From assembly GCA_034003725.1 (NCBI GenBank), contig JAVEYB010000004.1, positions 1-64,000 on the forward strand: a stretch of DNA of 64,000 nt, given 5' to 3'. Made by a program: the position numbers and the translations under genes. Shown piece by piece: positions 23,944 to 33,312 of the stretch; within the stretch, counting starts at the first letter, position 1, and every line of letters starts with the position of its first letter. The notes below the pieces were generated by a model that did not search any database, was not told the origin of the DNA, and saw nothing but the letters and a program-made list of their open reading frames with translations. This DNA is from Candidatus Zixiibacteriota bacterium. Lineage in GTDB: Bacteria; Zixibacteria; MSB-5A5; GN15; FEB-12.

Positions 23944-24375
23944 TCAGTCGATCGATGCCAGCAACCGCTGTTTCAAATCTTCGTCGGCCTGAACGTACTT
24001 TCCGGTAGCGGTGGCGTAGAGGGCGCCGTCGGGTCCCCTGACGTCTCCCTCGGTCAGAAGCAGACGCCCGCGGGTATGGGTGATGCGGCCGGTGAAGGTC
24101 AGCGACTCTCCCACCGTCACGGGTCGGAGAAACTTCACGGTCATCTCGGCCGTGACGGCATAGATATTCTGAGCGAGGATGGCCTTGATCATCACTTCGT
24201 CGAGCATGGTCGAGATGATGCCGCCGTGGAATATGTTTTTGTAGCCTTCGAAGGATTCGCGAGCGACGACGGTCGAGATCGCCTGAGTGCCATCAAAGGT
24301 GAAGACGGCCTGCAGGCCGTGTTGGTTGCGGTCGCCGCAGACAAAACAGCCGGAGTATTTGGGTATGTCCTGCAT
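23944..24375 (-). CDS. PaaI-family hotdog-fold thioesterase
   Basis: 143 residues. The hotdog signature is clear: SGCFVCGDRNQHGLQ at the start, then the active-site helix FHGGIISTMLDEVM, AEMTVKFLRPVTVGESL and a closing ATATGKYV. Such enzymes hydrolyse acyl-CoA or aryl-CoA thioesters; the CFVCG variant occurs in many bacterial members. I choose the ATG at 24375, because a GTG seven codons earlier falls inside the promoter at 24382-24410. The predicted transcript starts on this ATG, so the message is probably leaderless. Confidence 0.88.
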   Translation of the reverse strand: MQDIPKYSGCFVCGDRNQHGLQAVFTFDGTQAISTVVARESFEGYKNIFHGGIISTMLDEVMIKAILAQNIYAVTAEMTVKFLRPVTVGESLTFTGRITHTRGRLLLTEGDVRGPDGALYATATGKYVQADEDLKQRLLASID

Positions 24376-24381
24376 GGATGT

Positions 24382-24410
24382 TGTATAGGGAGGCACGAGC
24401 CGATTGTCAA
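24382..24410 (-). promoter_or_regulatory. Thioesterase promoter, predicted leaderless transcript
   Basis: TTGACA (24410-24405), exactly 17 bp, TATACA (24387-24382). Counting six bases after the -10 box places +1 on base 24375, the A of the ATG. No Shine-Dalgarno sequence is present. Confidence 0.75.
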
Positions 24411-24414
24411 CGGC

Positions 24415-24443
24415 ATAAAAAAGGCCCGGCGGCTGCCGGGCCC
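24415..24443 (-). terminator. Terminator of the lipoprotein gene
   Basis: Stem GGCCCGGC/GCCGGGCC (24423-24430 with 24435-24442, loop GGCT on the plus strand), followed on the minus strand by six T residues (24422-24417). It begins about 20 nt after the lipoprotein stop. Confidence 0.92.
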
Positions 24444-24465
24444 GAGCTAGTTTGCTGTGACAATG

Positions 24466-25317
24466 TTAGTTGGTGGCCGGAGCGCTGCAGTACTCGACAT
24501 TATACGTGGCGCTCTTGGTCCCGCTCACGGCGCTGACCGCGGCGGCGCCGTCGGTTATGGTGATGGTGTACTCATAGACCGCTTCGACGGGATCGGCCGT
24601 GCCGACCTGCGACACATAGGAGACGGTCGCGTTGATCTCGCCCTGTGTCGGGCAACCGTTGCTCCACGCCCCGGTCAGGCGGTCGACGGTCAGGCCGTTC
24701 AGTTCAAACGTCACATCCCAGGTTTTCCATTCGGTGGTGGCGCCCACTTCCTTGGACTCGACTTCGAGGGTCAAGGTGCCGCTGACGGTAGACAGGTTGC
24801 CGTCGATGTTGTCGAAGTACAGCTGACCCTGTGATTCGTAGTCGGTGTACGTGACGGTAGTATCGTCACTGGAGACGCGCCAGAGGTGCCGCATTTCGAG
24901 GTGGTCGGCGCCGACGCTGGTCTGCCGCGGGACGCCGGCGACGGTGAACTGGAGCGAGTCGAGATAGTAGCTGGTGCCGCTGGCCGTCAGCGAGGCGGCG
25001 GTCACTACCAGCCAGACGTCATCGTAGGTGCCGTCACCGGGGACGCCGGGGCCGTAGAACAGTCCGGGCATCTGCTCGACGACATCGCCGTCGCTGGCGA
25101 CGCCGGAGAGGATGCTGGTCAATCCATCGGCGATCACCGAGAGGGTTGAGTCCACCAGGCCGTTCACGTGGGAGGTCGTGGCGACGTAATCTTCGCCGGA
25201 CAAGAGGTTCGGGTTGGTCGAAGTCCCTTTGTCATCGTCTCCACACCCCAACAGACAGACCGCGGCGAGAGCTACAACAAACAGACCCGCCACAAAGAGA
25301 GACTTGCGGGAACTCAT
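24466..25317 (-). CDS. Secreted lipoprotein of unknown function
   Basis: 283 residues. The signal peptide ends in a lipobox CLLGC near residue 25, followed by GDDDKG; the Asp residues after Cys do not allow a simple call on the target membrane. The mature part is Thr/Ser/Gly-rich and strand-rich, with many short repeats of hydrophobic-polar alternation typical of a beta-sandwich or barrel-like surface protein. No family is recognised. It has a strong Shine-Dalgarno (AAAGGAG) and its own terminator. It probably forms a single-gene unit. Confidence 0.8.
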   Translation of the reverse strand: MSSRKSLFVAGLFVVALAAVCLLGCGDDDKGTSTNPNLLSGEDYVATTSHVNGLVDSTLSVIADGLTSILSGVASDGDVVEQMPGLFYGPGVPGDGTYDDVWLVVTAASLTASGTSYYLDSLQFTVAGVPRQTSVGADHLEMRHLWRVSSDDTTVTYTDYESQGQLYFDNIDGNLSTVSGTLTLEVESKEVGATTEWKTWDVTFELNGLTVDRLTGAWSNGCPTQGEINATVSYVSQVGTADPVEAVYEYTITITDGAAAVSAVSGTKSATYNVEYCSAPATN

Positions 25318-25376
25318 GGTAACGGCTCCTTTCCGTTAAGACCGACTCTGTCGCGGGTCCGTTGATGGGCTGATGT

Positions 25377-26279
25377 TTACTGCGCCAAAAAGGCCATGAT
25401 CGCTTTTTGAATGTGCAGTCGATTTTCGGCCTGGTCAAACACCACCGAGTGGGGCCCGTCCATGACTTCGTCGGTGATTTCCCGACCTCGTTCGGCAGGC
25501 AAACAGTGCATCACCACCACCCTCTCGCTGGCACCGGCTAACAGAGCGCTATTTACTTGAAACTTCCTTAATTTCCTTTCTTTCTCTTCCGCCAGATGTT
25601 TCTGTCCCATAGAGGCCCAGACATCCGTATAGATTACATCGGCACCGGCAACTGCTTCTTTAGGATCGCCGGTGACCAGCACCTTGCTCTGGGGCGCAGC
25701 TTTCGCTTTGGCAAGGATGTCGGGATCGGGGTGGCAGTCCTCGGCGGTACCGATGCGTACTTCGAGGGGGATTCGCTGGGCCAGGTTGAGCCAGCTGTTA
25801 GTGATATTGTTTCCGTCGCCGACGTAGGCGATTATGGGCCGCTTGACGTCGGGAAGGTGCTCCAGGACGGTGAAGAAGTCACCGAGAATCTGGCAGGGGT
25901 GGACCAGATCGGTGAGGCCGTTGATGACGGGGACGGAGCCGTGTTTGGCGAGCCCTTCGACGTCGGACTGCTTGTACGTACGGATCATAATCATATGCAC
26001 GTAGCGCGACAGCACGCGGGCGGCATCGGCCACGGATTCGCGTTCACCGAGTTTGATTTCTTTGTCGGTGATGTAGAGCGGCTGACCGCCGAGCTGGAAG
26101 ATTCCCACCTCGAACGAGACGCGGGTACGAAGAGATTCCTTGGTGAAGATACAGGCGACCGATTTTCCGGCGAGCGGTTTCGGGGCGATCTCACCTTTTT
26201 TCATCTTCGCGCATAGATCAAAGACTTTCCGGACCTCTTCGGTACTGAAATCCGTTATTTGACAGAGTGACCGAGCCAT
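25377..26279 (-). CDS. argF: Ornithine carbamoyltransferase
   Basis: 300 residues. It makes citrulline from ornithine and carbamoyl phosphate in arginine synthesis. The carbamoyl-phosphate site reads SLRTR (the family's SxRTR), followed by HPCQ near residue 125; the ornithine-side motifs are DVWASMGQ and HCLPAERG. The length is normal. The Shine-Dalgarno AAGGAG lies just before the ATG and a good promoter lies 39-67 nt upstream. No other arginine gene is next to it. Acetyl- or succinyl-ornithine transcarbamylases are relatives, but the sequence reads as the ordinary enzyme. Confidence 0.93.
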   Translation of the reverse strand: MARSLCQITDFSTEEVRKVFDLCAKMKKGEIAPKPLAGKSVACIFTKESLRTRVSFEVGIFQLGGQPLYITDKEIKLGERESVADAARVLSRYVHMIMIRTYKQSDVEGLAKHGSVPVINGLTDLVHPCQILGDFFTVLEHLPDVKRPIIAYVGDGNNITNSWLNLAQRIPLEVRIGTAEDCHPDPDILAKAKAAPQSKVLVTGDPKEAVAGADVIYTDVWASMGQKHLAEEKERKLRKFQVNSALLAGASERVVVMHCLPAERGREITDEVMDGPHSVVFDQAENRLHIQKAIMAFLAQ

Positions 26280-26317
26280 AAAATCTCCTTACGGGCTGTA
26301 GGTGCGAGATTTCGCAG

Positions 26318-26346
26318 AATTAACCGAACAGCGGCAGACTTGTCAA
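26318..26346 (-). promoter_or_regulatory. argF promoter
   Basis: TTGACA (26346-26341), 17-bp spacer, TAATTC (26323-26318). The predicted start near 26311 leaves about 32 nt of leader. Confidence 0.65.
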
Positions 26347-26487
26347 GGATAGCGGCGTGGGTGGTTTCGTAAGAAAGTCAGGCGGTGAAGGGAATCGGCG
26401 CGTCAGGCGGGCAAATAGCTTGATCTGCGTAACAAGCGCTAACATATTACGTATCTTATAGAAGGACACGACATCGGAAAGAGGACC

Positions 26488-27171
26488 ATGAGCAACAAGA
26501 AAGTCATATTCGGACTCGCGCTGGTGGCGATCGGCGTTATCCTGCTCGGGAATAGTCTGGATATATTCTATTTTGATTTCGAGGACTTCTTCCGGATCGC
26601 CCTGCCGCTGGGGCTTATTGTGCTTGGCGCGTGGCTGATAATCCGGCGACGCCAGAAAGAGTTGAGCGGCGGCCAGACGGAATTTGTCCATGTGCACACG
26701 ACGCATGACAGCGGCACCGGGTTCCATGCCGGATCGGGCCCCGTGCCTCCGCCGCCTCCCCCGGCGCAGGACTCGGAAGCAGGGCAGTACAACGGCACAG
26801 GACGTGCGCGATACAGCCGGACGTTTGGTGACATGTTTATCGATATGAACGGCGTGAATCTACAGAGTGTCGAGGTGTCGTCGATGTTCGGCGATGTCGA
26901 GATCAAGCTGCACGGCGGAGAGCTTCAGCCGGGACTGAACCGGCTCGTGATTTCGGGATTTCTCGGAGATATTCGTGTCCTTCTTCCGCCGGACATGCCG
27001 GTCATGACACACATTTCGAGCTTTGGTGGAGACATTCACGCGATGGGCCGAAGTTCTTCCGGATTCGGCAACAACATCGAGACACAGTCACCGAATTACC
27101 AGACGGCGGACAGGCGGTTATTCATAGCCATCAATACGTTTCTCGGCGACACCCGTCTGATTCAGGTGTGA
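26488..27171 (+). CDS. LiaF-like membrane protein with a C-terminal LiaF-type domain
   Basis: 227 residues. Two N-terminal hydrophobic segments (about 5-23 and 33-52) are followed by a disordered linker with PPPPPP, then a strand-rich domain (about 110-227) with repeats GDMFIDMN, GDVEIKLHG, GDIRVLLPP, GDIHAMG and GDTRLI. This is the cell-wall-active antibiotic response (LiaF/VraT) fold, which in Firmicutes restrains an envelope-stress kinase. No partner kinase is beside it, so the role is open. A Shine-Dalgarno AAAGAGG precedes the ATG. The gene converges with hslU with only 3 nt between stops. Confidence 0.8.
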   Translation: MSNKKVIFGLALVAIGVILLGNSLDIFYFDFEDFFRIALPLGLIVLGAWLIIRRRQKELSGGQTEFVHVHTTHDSGTGFHAGSGPVPPPPPPAQDSEAGQYNGTGRARYSRTFGDMFIDMNGVNLQSVEVSSMFGDVEIKLHGGELQPGLNRLVISGFLGDIRVLLPPDMPVMTHISSFGGDIHAMGRSSSGFGNNIETQSPNYQTADRRLFIAINTFLGDTRLIQV

Positions 27172-27174
27172 TCG

Positions 27175-28542
27175 TCACAATATATATCTGCTGAGATCCT
27201 CGTTTTCAATGATCGCGGACAGTCGTTTCTCGACCATGGCGGCTGTTATCGTGATCTTTTTCTTTGTGACGGGCGGCTCAAACAGGACATCTTCGAGCAA
27301 CGTCGTCAGGATGGTGTGCAGGCGGCGGGCTCCGATGTTCTCGGAGTCGTTGTTGACGCGTTCGGCCATCTGGGCGATTTTCCTGATCGCCGCCGCAGGG
27401 AAGTCGAGTTCCACGGACTCGGTCGCCAGCAGCGCTTTGTACTGTTTGATCAGTGCATTTTTGGGTTCGACGAGAATGCGTTCGAAGTCCGCGGCGGAAA
27501 GCGAATCCAGTTCCACCCGAATCGGGAATCGGCCCTGCAGTTCCGGGATGAGATCGGACGGTTTGGCGCCGTGGAAAGCGCCCGCGGCAATAAACAGCAC
27601 GTGGTCGGTGACGATCATGCCGTACTTGGTCATGACGGAGGCGCCCTCGACGATCGGCAGGATATCGCGCTGGACGCCTTCACGGCTGACATCGGGACCG
27701 GTCCGCGAATCATCGCCGACGATTTTGTCGATCTCGTCGATGAAGATGATGCCGGATTCCTGCACGCGGTCCATGGCCTCGACAATCACCTCGTCCATGT
27801 TCACGAGCCGATTGAGTTCTTCGCTGGCGAGATACTTCCGTGCGTCGGCAACAGTCATTTTGCGGCGCCGCGTTTTTTTCGGCAGCAGGCCTGAGAACAT
27901 CTCCTGAAAATTGGCTCCGAGTTCTTCCATCCCGAAGGGCGAGAAGATCTCGACGACCGGGTACTGGCTCTGTGGAGTTTCGAGCTCGACCTCGCGTTCA
28001 TCGAGTTGCCCGGCTTCGAGCCGGGCACGAAACTTGTCGCGGGTCGACGGGTGATCCGGGACAACCGGGAGCTCGGGTTGCCGGTCGCCGTCGGCGGCAA
28101 CGGCCGACTCGGGTGTCGGGGCCGGGCCCAGGAGGAGATCGAGCAACCGTTCGGTGGTATTTTTCTCCGCAGCAGCGGTGAGGTCTCTGGACTTTTCGGT
28201 CTTGACCATGTTGACGGCGATATCGACGAGATCACGAACCATCGACTCGACATCGCGCCCGACATATCCGACCTCGGTAAACTTGGACGCTTCGACTTTG
28301 AGGAAGGGCGCGCCGGCGAGATCGGCCAGGCGGCGGGCGATTTCGGTTTTGCCGACACCGGTGGGGCCGATCATGATGATGTTGTTGGGCATGATTTCGC
28401 CGCGGATGTCTTCGGGGGCATGGCGCCGCCGCCATCGGTTGCGCAGGGCGATGGCTACGGCCTTTTTGGCATTGGCCTGCCCGATCACATATTTATCGAG
28501 GTGTTCGACAATCTCGCGCGGCGTAAAATACTTTTCGTTCAT
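27175..28542 (-). CDS. hslU: HslU ATPase of the HslUV protease
   Basis: 455 residues. An AAA+ unfoldase with [16 protein letters not shown] at the N terminus, Walker [11 protein letters not shown], an inserted I domain (about 110-240), Walker [11 protein letters not shown] and the sensor region. The C-terminal DLSRYIL is the tail that docks into HslV and activates it. It overlaps hslV by 4 nt (ATGA), which sets the two subunits at matched levels. The operon order xerC-hslV-hslU agrees with that found in Firmicutes (codV-clpQ-clpY). Confidence 0.97.
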   Translation of the reverse strand: MNEKYFTPREIVEHLDKYVIGQANAKKAVAIALRNRWRRRHAPEDIRGEIMPNNIIMIGPTGVGKTEIARRLADLAGAPFLKVEASKFTEVGYVGRDVESMVRDLVDIAVNMVKTEKSRDLTAAAEKNTTERLLDLLLGPAPTPESAVAADGDRQPELPVVPDHPSTRDKFRARLEAGQLDEREVELETPQSQYPVVEIFSPFGMEELGANFQEMFSGLLPKKTRRRKMTVADARKYLASEELNRLVNMDEVIVEAMDRVQESGIIFIDEIDKIVGDDSRTGPDVSREGVQRDILPIVEGASVMTKYGMIVTDHVLFIAAGAFHGAKPSDLIPELQGRFPIRVELDSLSAADFERILVEPKNALIKQYKALLATESVELDFPAAAIRKIAQMAERVNNDSENIGARRLHTILTTLLEDVLFEPPVTKKKITITAAMVEKRLSAIIENEDLSRYIL

Positions 28543-29072
28543 TTGAGCACGTCCACGGTGATATACTTGTTCGTGAAGACACAGATGTCGGCAGCGATTT
28601 CCAGCGCCATGCGGGCGACCTTCTCCGCGCTCAGGCGGGGATTCGCCGCGAGGATACCGCGCGCGGCGGCAAGGGCGTAATTGCCGCCGGACCCGATCGC
28701 AACAATGGCGTCATCGGGCTCGACCACGTCGCCGGTGCCGCTGATCAGGAAGATGTTCTTCCGGTCGGTGACCGCGATGAGCGCCTCGAGCTTTTGCAGC
28801 ATCTTATCGGTACGCCACTCTTTGGCGAGTTCGACGGCGGCTTTGGGAAGGTTGCCGTTGTATTCTTCGACCTTTTTGTCGAGCAGTTCGAACAGCGCAA
28901 GCGCATCGGCGGCCGTTCCGGCAAACCCCGCCAGGATGTTGTCATTGTACATTCGACGGATTTTGACCGCTTTGGTTTTCAGGACGGTGTCGTCGAAGCT
29001 GACCTGACCGTCGCCGGCCATGGCGGCCTGTCCTTTGTGAATGATTCCTATGATGGTCGTAGAACGCCACAT
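28539..29072 (-). CDS. hslV: HslV peptidase subunit
   Basis: 177 residues, proteasome-beta-like Ntn hydrolase. The catalytic threonine is Thr5 (STTIIGI); the four residues MWRS before it must be removed, a short propeptide unlike E. coli HslV, where only Met precedes Thr. Other family marks are MAGDGQVS and [11 protein letters not shown] near 110. A Shine-Dalgarno AAGGA precedes the ATG. It starts 15 nt after xerC and overlaps hslU. Confidence 0.96.
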   Translation of the reverse strand: MWRSTTIIGIIHKGQAAMAGDGQVSFDDTVLKTKAVKIRRMYNDNILAGFAGTAADALALFELLDKKVEEYNGNLPKAAVELAKEWRTDKMLQKLEALIAVTDRKNIFLISGTGDVVEPDDAIVAIGSGGNYALAAARGILAANPRLSAEKVARMALEIAADICVFTNKYITVDVLK

Positions 29073-29087
29073 CTCGCGTTTCCTTTG

Positions 29088-30002
29088 TTATGATTTTCCC
29101 CCGGATCGGGGATGCGATCGCGCATAGACTCGTTTCATGGTCTCGGCGGTGACGTGCGTGTATTTTTGCGTCGTAGACAGCGACGCATGGCCGAGGATCT
29201 CCTTGATGAGCATCAGGTCGGCGCCGTTTTCGAGCAGGTGGGTGGCAAACGAGTGTCGCAGGGTGTGCGGCGTCATCGAGACCCCCTCCCCCGCTCCGAA
29301 CCGTTTCACGATTCGATTGATCGTTCGCACGGTGAGACCGTCGCCCCGGTTGTTGAGCAACAATGAACTCGAGCGGGATTCTGCGTGTGCGCAGAAAACT
29401 TCCCTGGCACGCAGATAGTCTTCGAGATCGCGCATGGTCTGTTCGCCGATCGGCACAACGCGCTGTTTGTTGCCTTTGCCGATCACCGTAATCATCCGAC
29501 GGTCGTGATCGATGTCGGACAATTGAATTCCGGCGATTTCTTCCCTCCGGAGTCCGGTGACATAGAGCAGGGCAACCGTGATGAAGTCCCGCCGGTACGC
29601 GTATGCCTGTTTGTGCGGTCGGGCGCTGGTATGGTCGAACAGCCGGGACGCATCCGGTTGAGACAAGAAGTCCGGCAGAGGCGACGAGAATTTGATGCGC
29701 GGGAGGACGAACAGGTACTCGCGGTATTTGGCGCTTCGACCGAGGTACTTCTGGAAGCCGGAGAGTGCGGAGACAAACCGGGCGAGGGAGCGATTACCGA
29801 CCCCCTGCAGGTGGCGATTGCGGAGAAACATTCTCAGATAGAGGGGGTCGTTTTTCTTTGACGACGGCAATTCGGCGTGCTGTTTCTCGAGCCAGTCGAG
29901 CCAGAGGCCCAGATCGCGACGGTAGGCCGAGATCGTGTGGTGCGATCGCTGTTTGTGCTCGGCAAGTTCTTTGAGATAGGCTGTCAACGCCTGGCGTAGC
30001 AT
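29088..30002 (-). CDS. xerC: Tyrosine recombinase XerC
   Basis: 304 residues. The N-terminal SAM-like DNA-binding domain spans about 1-95. The catalytic domain has Arg in TGLRREEI, Lys in GKGNKQR, HTLRHSFATHLLENG with the second Arg, GHASLSTTQKYTHV with His and the nucleophile Tyr. It resolves chromosome dimers at dif together with XerD. Operon position between topA and hslV is conserved in other bacteria and favours XerC over a mobile integrase. No dif site is visible here. Confidence 0.93.
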   Translation of the reverse strand: MLRQALTAYLKELAEHKQRSHHTISAYRRDLGLWLDWLEKQHAELPSSKKNDPLYLRMFLRNRHLQGVGNRSLARFVSALSGFQKYLGRSAKYREYLFVLPRIKFSSPLPDFLSQPDASRLFDHTSARPHKQAYAYRRDFITVALLYVTGLRREEIAGIQLSDIDHDRRMITVIGKGNKQRVVPIGEQTMRDLEDYLRAREVFCAHAESRSSSLLLNNRGDGLTVRTINRIVKRFGAGEGVSMTPHTLRHSFATHLLENGADLMLIKEILGHASLSTTQKYTHVTAETMKRVYARSHPRSGGKS

Positions 30003-30066
30003 GACGCCAATGTATTTACATCGCCGTCACGGGTCAATTTTTTTCCGAGATCAGCGTATCAGACGC

Positions 30067-32367
30067 TTACCGGACGCCGGCCGAAGCTTCGACATGATCT
30101 TCGTCCCGCACCTGGTGCTTGCATTCGGGGCACAGCAGGTATTCGCCCTTTGCTTTGGTGACCTTCTGCACCATGTACGGGTTGTTACAGGCGGGACAGG
30201 GCGTGTTGACCGGTTTATCCCAGCTGGCGAAGTTGCATTTGGGGTAGTTGGTACAGCCGTAGAACAGTCGTTTGGTCTTGGTTTGACGTTCGGTGATTTC
30301 GCCGTTGCAGCCCGGGCGCGGGCACGGTATGCCGAGCGTGAGCGGTTTGGTGTTTCGGCATTTGGGGTAGGCCGAGCAGGCCAGAAAGCGACCGAATCGG
30401 CCGGTCTTGATGACCATGTCGGAGCCGCACTTCTCGCACTTCTGGTCGGTTTTGGACTGCGCTTCTTCTTCGGGCAGCGGTCTCGTCGAGCGGCATTCGG
30501 GGTAGTTCTCGCAGCCGAGGAAGCGACCGTTTCGGCCCCACTTGATGACCATCGATCCGCCGCATTCTTCGCACCGGATGTCCGTTTTTTCGGTCATCGA
30601 GTCCTTGATGGCCTTTTCGCGGCCCTTCAACTCCTTGAGAGTCGAGCTGAACGGCTCGTAGAATTGGCTGAGGACCTTGACCCAGTCATCCGTCCCCTCT
30701 TCGACGAGGTCGAGTTCCCGCTCCATTTCGGCGGTGAAGGTGACGTTAAATATGTCCGGGAAGCTCTCCACGAGGATCTTGTTGACAGCGATTCCCAGAT
30801 CGGTCGGGGACAACTTTTTCTCGCGGAGGTCGACGTATTTTCGATCTTTTATAGTCGAGATGATCGACGCGTAGGTCGACGGGCGGCCGATGCCGTCGGC
30901 TTCGAGGCGCTTGACGAGGCTGGCCTCGGAATACCGCGCCGGCGGTTTCGTGAACGACTGGCTCGGTTTGAGGTCAACCAGATTGAGCTGTTCTTTTTCG
31001 CTCAGGTCGGGAAGCGTTTCCACCCCGTTGCCGTTGCCATTGCCATTGCCGTTTTCGTCGGGCTCTTTCTCATCGTGGTAGATCCTAAGGAAGCCGTCGA
31101 AGGTGAGCTTCTGAGCGGAGGCCCGCAGCATAAAACGACCGGCGGCGATATCGACTGTCTCCACCGCGTAGATCGCGGGCTGCATCTGTGACGCAACAAA
31201 ACGATTCCAGATGAGCGAGTACAGCTTGTACTGCTGGGCGGTCAAGTGCTTTTTGACTTTGGCGGGCGGCAGATTCATATAGGTCGGTCGAATCGCTTCA
31301 TGCGCGTCCTGCGCCTGTTTTTTGGCGGTGTAATGGACGGCTTTCGCAGGCAGATACTTCTTGCCGTATTCCTGATCGATAAATTCGCGTACGGCCCCGA
31401 GCGCCTCATTGGAGACGCGGGTGGAATCGGTGCGCATGTAGGTGATCAATCCGGTTTGGCCCTCGCGGCCGATTTCGACACCTTCGTAGAGCTTCTGCGC
31501 AGTGGACATGGTCTGCTTGGGCGAGAACCCAAAGACTTTAGCGGCTTCCTGCTGGAGCGTCGACGTTATGAACGGCGGCAGGGGGCGACGGGTGCGTTCG
31601 CTTCGCGTGATGGAGTCAACGGCGTACGACTGTTTCCGCAGTTCGGCGACGATTTGGGACGCATCCTGCTCGGTGCGTATGACGATTTTCGCCCTGGACT
31701 CATCGCCTGCCTTGACGACCGTTTTGTCGTCGATCCGGGCGAGTGACGCCGAGAACTGCTCATCGGCGTGATTGGCGAGCATGGCCTGAATCTGCCAGTA
31801 TTCCTGGGGTACAAACGCGGCGATTTCCACTTCACGTTCGCACACCAGCCGCAAAGCAACGGACTGGACTCTTCCCGCGGAGAGGTTGCGCGCGATCGTT
31901 TTCCAGAGGAAGGGCGAGACGGAGTACCCGACCAGTCGGTCGAGGACACGGCGCGCCTGCTGGGCGTTGACCAGATTGTAGTCGATATCGCGGGGGTGTT
32001 CAAAGGCCTGGCGCACGGCCGAGGCGGTAATTTCGTTGAAGGTAACCCGTTTGAACGTCGACTTGGAGTTCTTGAGGGTGTTGGCCACATGCCATGCGAT
32101 CGCCTCGCCTTCGCGGTCCGGATCGGGAGCGAGATAAATGGTCTCGGCCTTTTTCGCCGCCTTTTTCAATTCGGCGATGACCTTCTCCTTGCCCTTTATG
32201 ACGATGTATTCCGGTTCGAAGTTGTTGTCGACATCGACGCCGATCTTGGACTTGGGCAGATCGACGATGTGACCGACGGTGGACATCACATCGAAGTCCT
32301 TGCCCAAAAAGCGGACCAGCGTTTTCGACTTAGCCGGCGATTCGACTATGACAAGATTTTTGGCCAT
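30067..32367 (-). CDS. topA: DNA topoisomerase I with C-terminal zinc ribbons
   Basis: 766 residues from the ATG at 32367 (AKNLVIVESPAKSKT follows; an in-frame TTG two codons earlier is less likely). The Toprim domain lies at the N terminus (PDPDREGEAIAW), and the active-site Tyr is in GLITYMRTDST. Three to four C4 zinc ribbons close the protein: CEECGGS, CEKCGSD, CPRPGC and CPAC sets from about residue 590. It relaxes negative supercoils. An Asn-Gly tract (four NG in a row after DE) lies near residue 445 in a loop and is encoded by a hexanucleotide repeat at about 31027-31054. Confidence 0.97.
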   Translation of the reverse strand: MAKNLVIVESPAKSKTLVRFLGKDFDVMSTVGHIVDLPKSKIGVDVDNNFEPEYIVIKGKEKVIAELKKAAKKAETIYLAPDPDREGEAIAWHVANTLKNSKSTFKRVTFNEITASAVRQAFEHPRDIDYNLVNAQQARRVLDRLVGYSVSPFLWKTIARNLSAGRVQSVALRLVCEREVEIAAFVPQEYWQIQAMLANHADEQFSASLARIDDKTVVKAGDESRAKIVIRTEQDASQIVAELRKQSYAVDSITRSERTRRPLPPFITSTLQQEAAKVFGFSPKQTMSTAQKLYEGVEIGREGQTGLITYMRTDSTRVSNEALGAVREFIDQEYGKKYLPAKAVHYTAKKQAQDAHEAIRPTYMNLPPAKVKKHLTAQQYKLYSLIWNRFVASQMQPAIYAVETVDIAAGRFMLRASAQKLTFDGFLRIYHDEKEPDENGNGNGNGNGVETLPDLSEKEQLNLVDLKPSQSFTKPPARYSEASLVKRLEADGIGRPSTYASIISTIKDRKYVDLREKKLSPTDLGIAVNKILVESFPDIFNVTFTAEMERELDLVEEGTDDWVKVLSQFYEPFSSTLKELKGREKAIKDSMTEKTDIRCEECGGSMVIKWGRNGRFLGCENYPECRSTRPLPEEEAQSKTDQKCEKCGSDMVIKTGRFGRFLACSAYPKCRNTKPLTLGIPCPRPGCNGEITERQTKTKRLFYGCTNYPKCNFASWDKPVNTPCPACNNPYMVQKVTKAKGEYLLCPECKHQVRDEDHVEASAGVR

Positions 32368-32403
32368 GCACAACCCTGGGTGAGTGGTTAGCGAACACTT
32401 ACA

Positions 32404-32634
32404 TTACTTTGTCGAACCGCGGCGATGATACTTTACCTTTCCGTCGACTAAATCTTGCAGGGCGATGCCGGTGATCTTTCGGCCGTCGATTTCGACGCCG
32501 GCGTTTTCTTCGAGCATAGCCACTTTTTCGAGGCGTCTGGAGTTCAGGTGCCGGGCGTGTTGGGCGGCGATAATCACTGCCTCGTAACGGTTTTTGGTGA
32601 TTTTGTCAATCAGCTCGGTGGGGACAATTGGCAT
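32404..32634 (-). CDS. rpoZ: RNA polymerase omega subunit
   Basis: 76 residues. The start PIVPTELIDKITKNRYEAV and the segment HARHLN match omega, which supports beta-prime folding and ppGpp response. It lies between gmk and topA, the classic gmk-rpoZ order. The C-terminal half differs from E. coli but keeps IALQDLVDGKVKY. Confidence 0.93.
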   Translation of the reverse strand: MPIVPTELIDKITKNRYEAVIIAAQHARHLNSRRLEKVAMLEENAGVEIDGRKITGIALQDLVDGKVKYHRRGSTK

Positions 32635-32662
32635 AGGTCACACTCCTGTTCGTTCGGCTTGC

Positions 32663-33301
32663 TTAACTGAGAATCTTTTTCAATTGTTCCGGCGGAAAGT
32701 TTTCAATGCGACAATGGTGGGCAATAATGACGCTCTCCACCTCTCGTACGGCGACGCTAACATCGCGATTGACAACGACATAATCGAATCCGTAGTCGTG
32801 GAACGAGGACATTTCCCGGATGGCATTATCAAATCGGACGGCGAGTTGTTCGGGCGTCTCGGTACCCCGCAGGCTGAGCCGTTCCCGCAAGGCCTGGATC
32901 GACGGCGGGAGGATGAAAACAGTGATCGCATCCGGGAATTCCCGTTTGAGCGCCTTGGCACCGTTGACATCGACATCAAGCACCATCACTCCGCCTTGGC
33001 GGCGGACGTCGTCAAGAGGCGGGCGCGGTGTACCATACTTAAATCTATGGACCCGAAAATGTTCCGCGAAAAAGTCACGTCCGGCCAGGGAGTCGAACTC
33101 GGCATCGGTGACGAAGTGGTATTCGCGACCGTTTTGTTCTCCAGAGCGCGGCGGACGAGTGGTATAGGAGACGGAGAAGCGCCATCCCGAGGCGAGTCGT
33201 TCGGGGCTGAGCAACTCGCGACAGATGGTGGTTTTGCCACCACCGGACGGGGACGAGATGATCACGATTTTGCCGGTGGATTGGGTCTCGGTTGGTGCCA
33301 T
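32663..33301 (-). CDS. gmk: Guanylate kinase
   Basis: 212 residues. P-loop SSPSGGGKTT at about 15-24 and GMP-binding blocks VSYTTRPPRSGEQNGREYHFV and GTPRPPLD are present. It turns GMP into GDP. I start at the ATG at 33301: residues upstream in the same frame lie inside yicC and the length then fits the family (about 205). The Shine-Dalgarno is weak, but the start sits 11 nt after the yicC stop. The next gene is rpoZ. Confidence 0.96.
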   Translation of the reverse strand: MAPTETQSTGKIVIISSPSGGGKTTICRELLSPERLASGWRFSVSYTTRPPRSGEQNGREYHFVTDAEFDSLAGRDFFAEHFRVHRFKYGTPRPPLDDVRRQGGVMVLDVDVNGAKALKREFPDAITVFILPPSIQALRERLSLRGTETPEQLAVRFDNAIREMSSFHDYGFDYVVVNRDVSVAVREVESVIIAHHCRIENFPPEQLKKILS

Positions 33302-33312
33302 GAGAAGCCGGC

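Noticed and set aside
29088-30002. Integrase of a mobile element
   Set aside because: It lies in the conserved topA-xerC-hslVU order with no cargo, att repeats or tRNA next to it.
32368-32373. TTG start for topA two codons upstream
   Set aside because: The ATG at 32367 gives the family start AKNLVIVESPAKSKT and a better-spaced AGGG.
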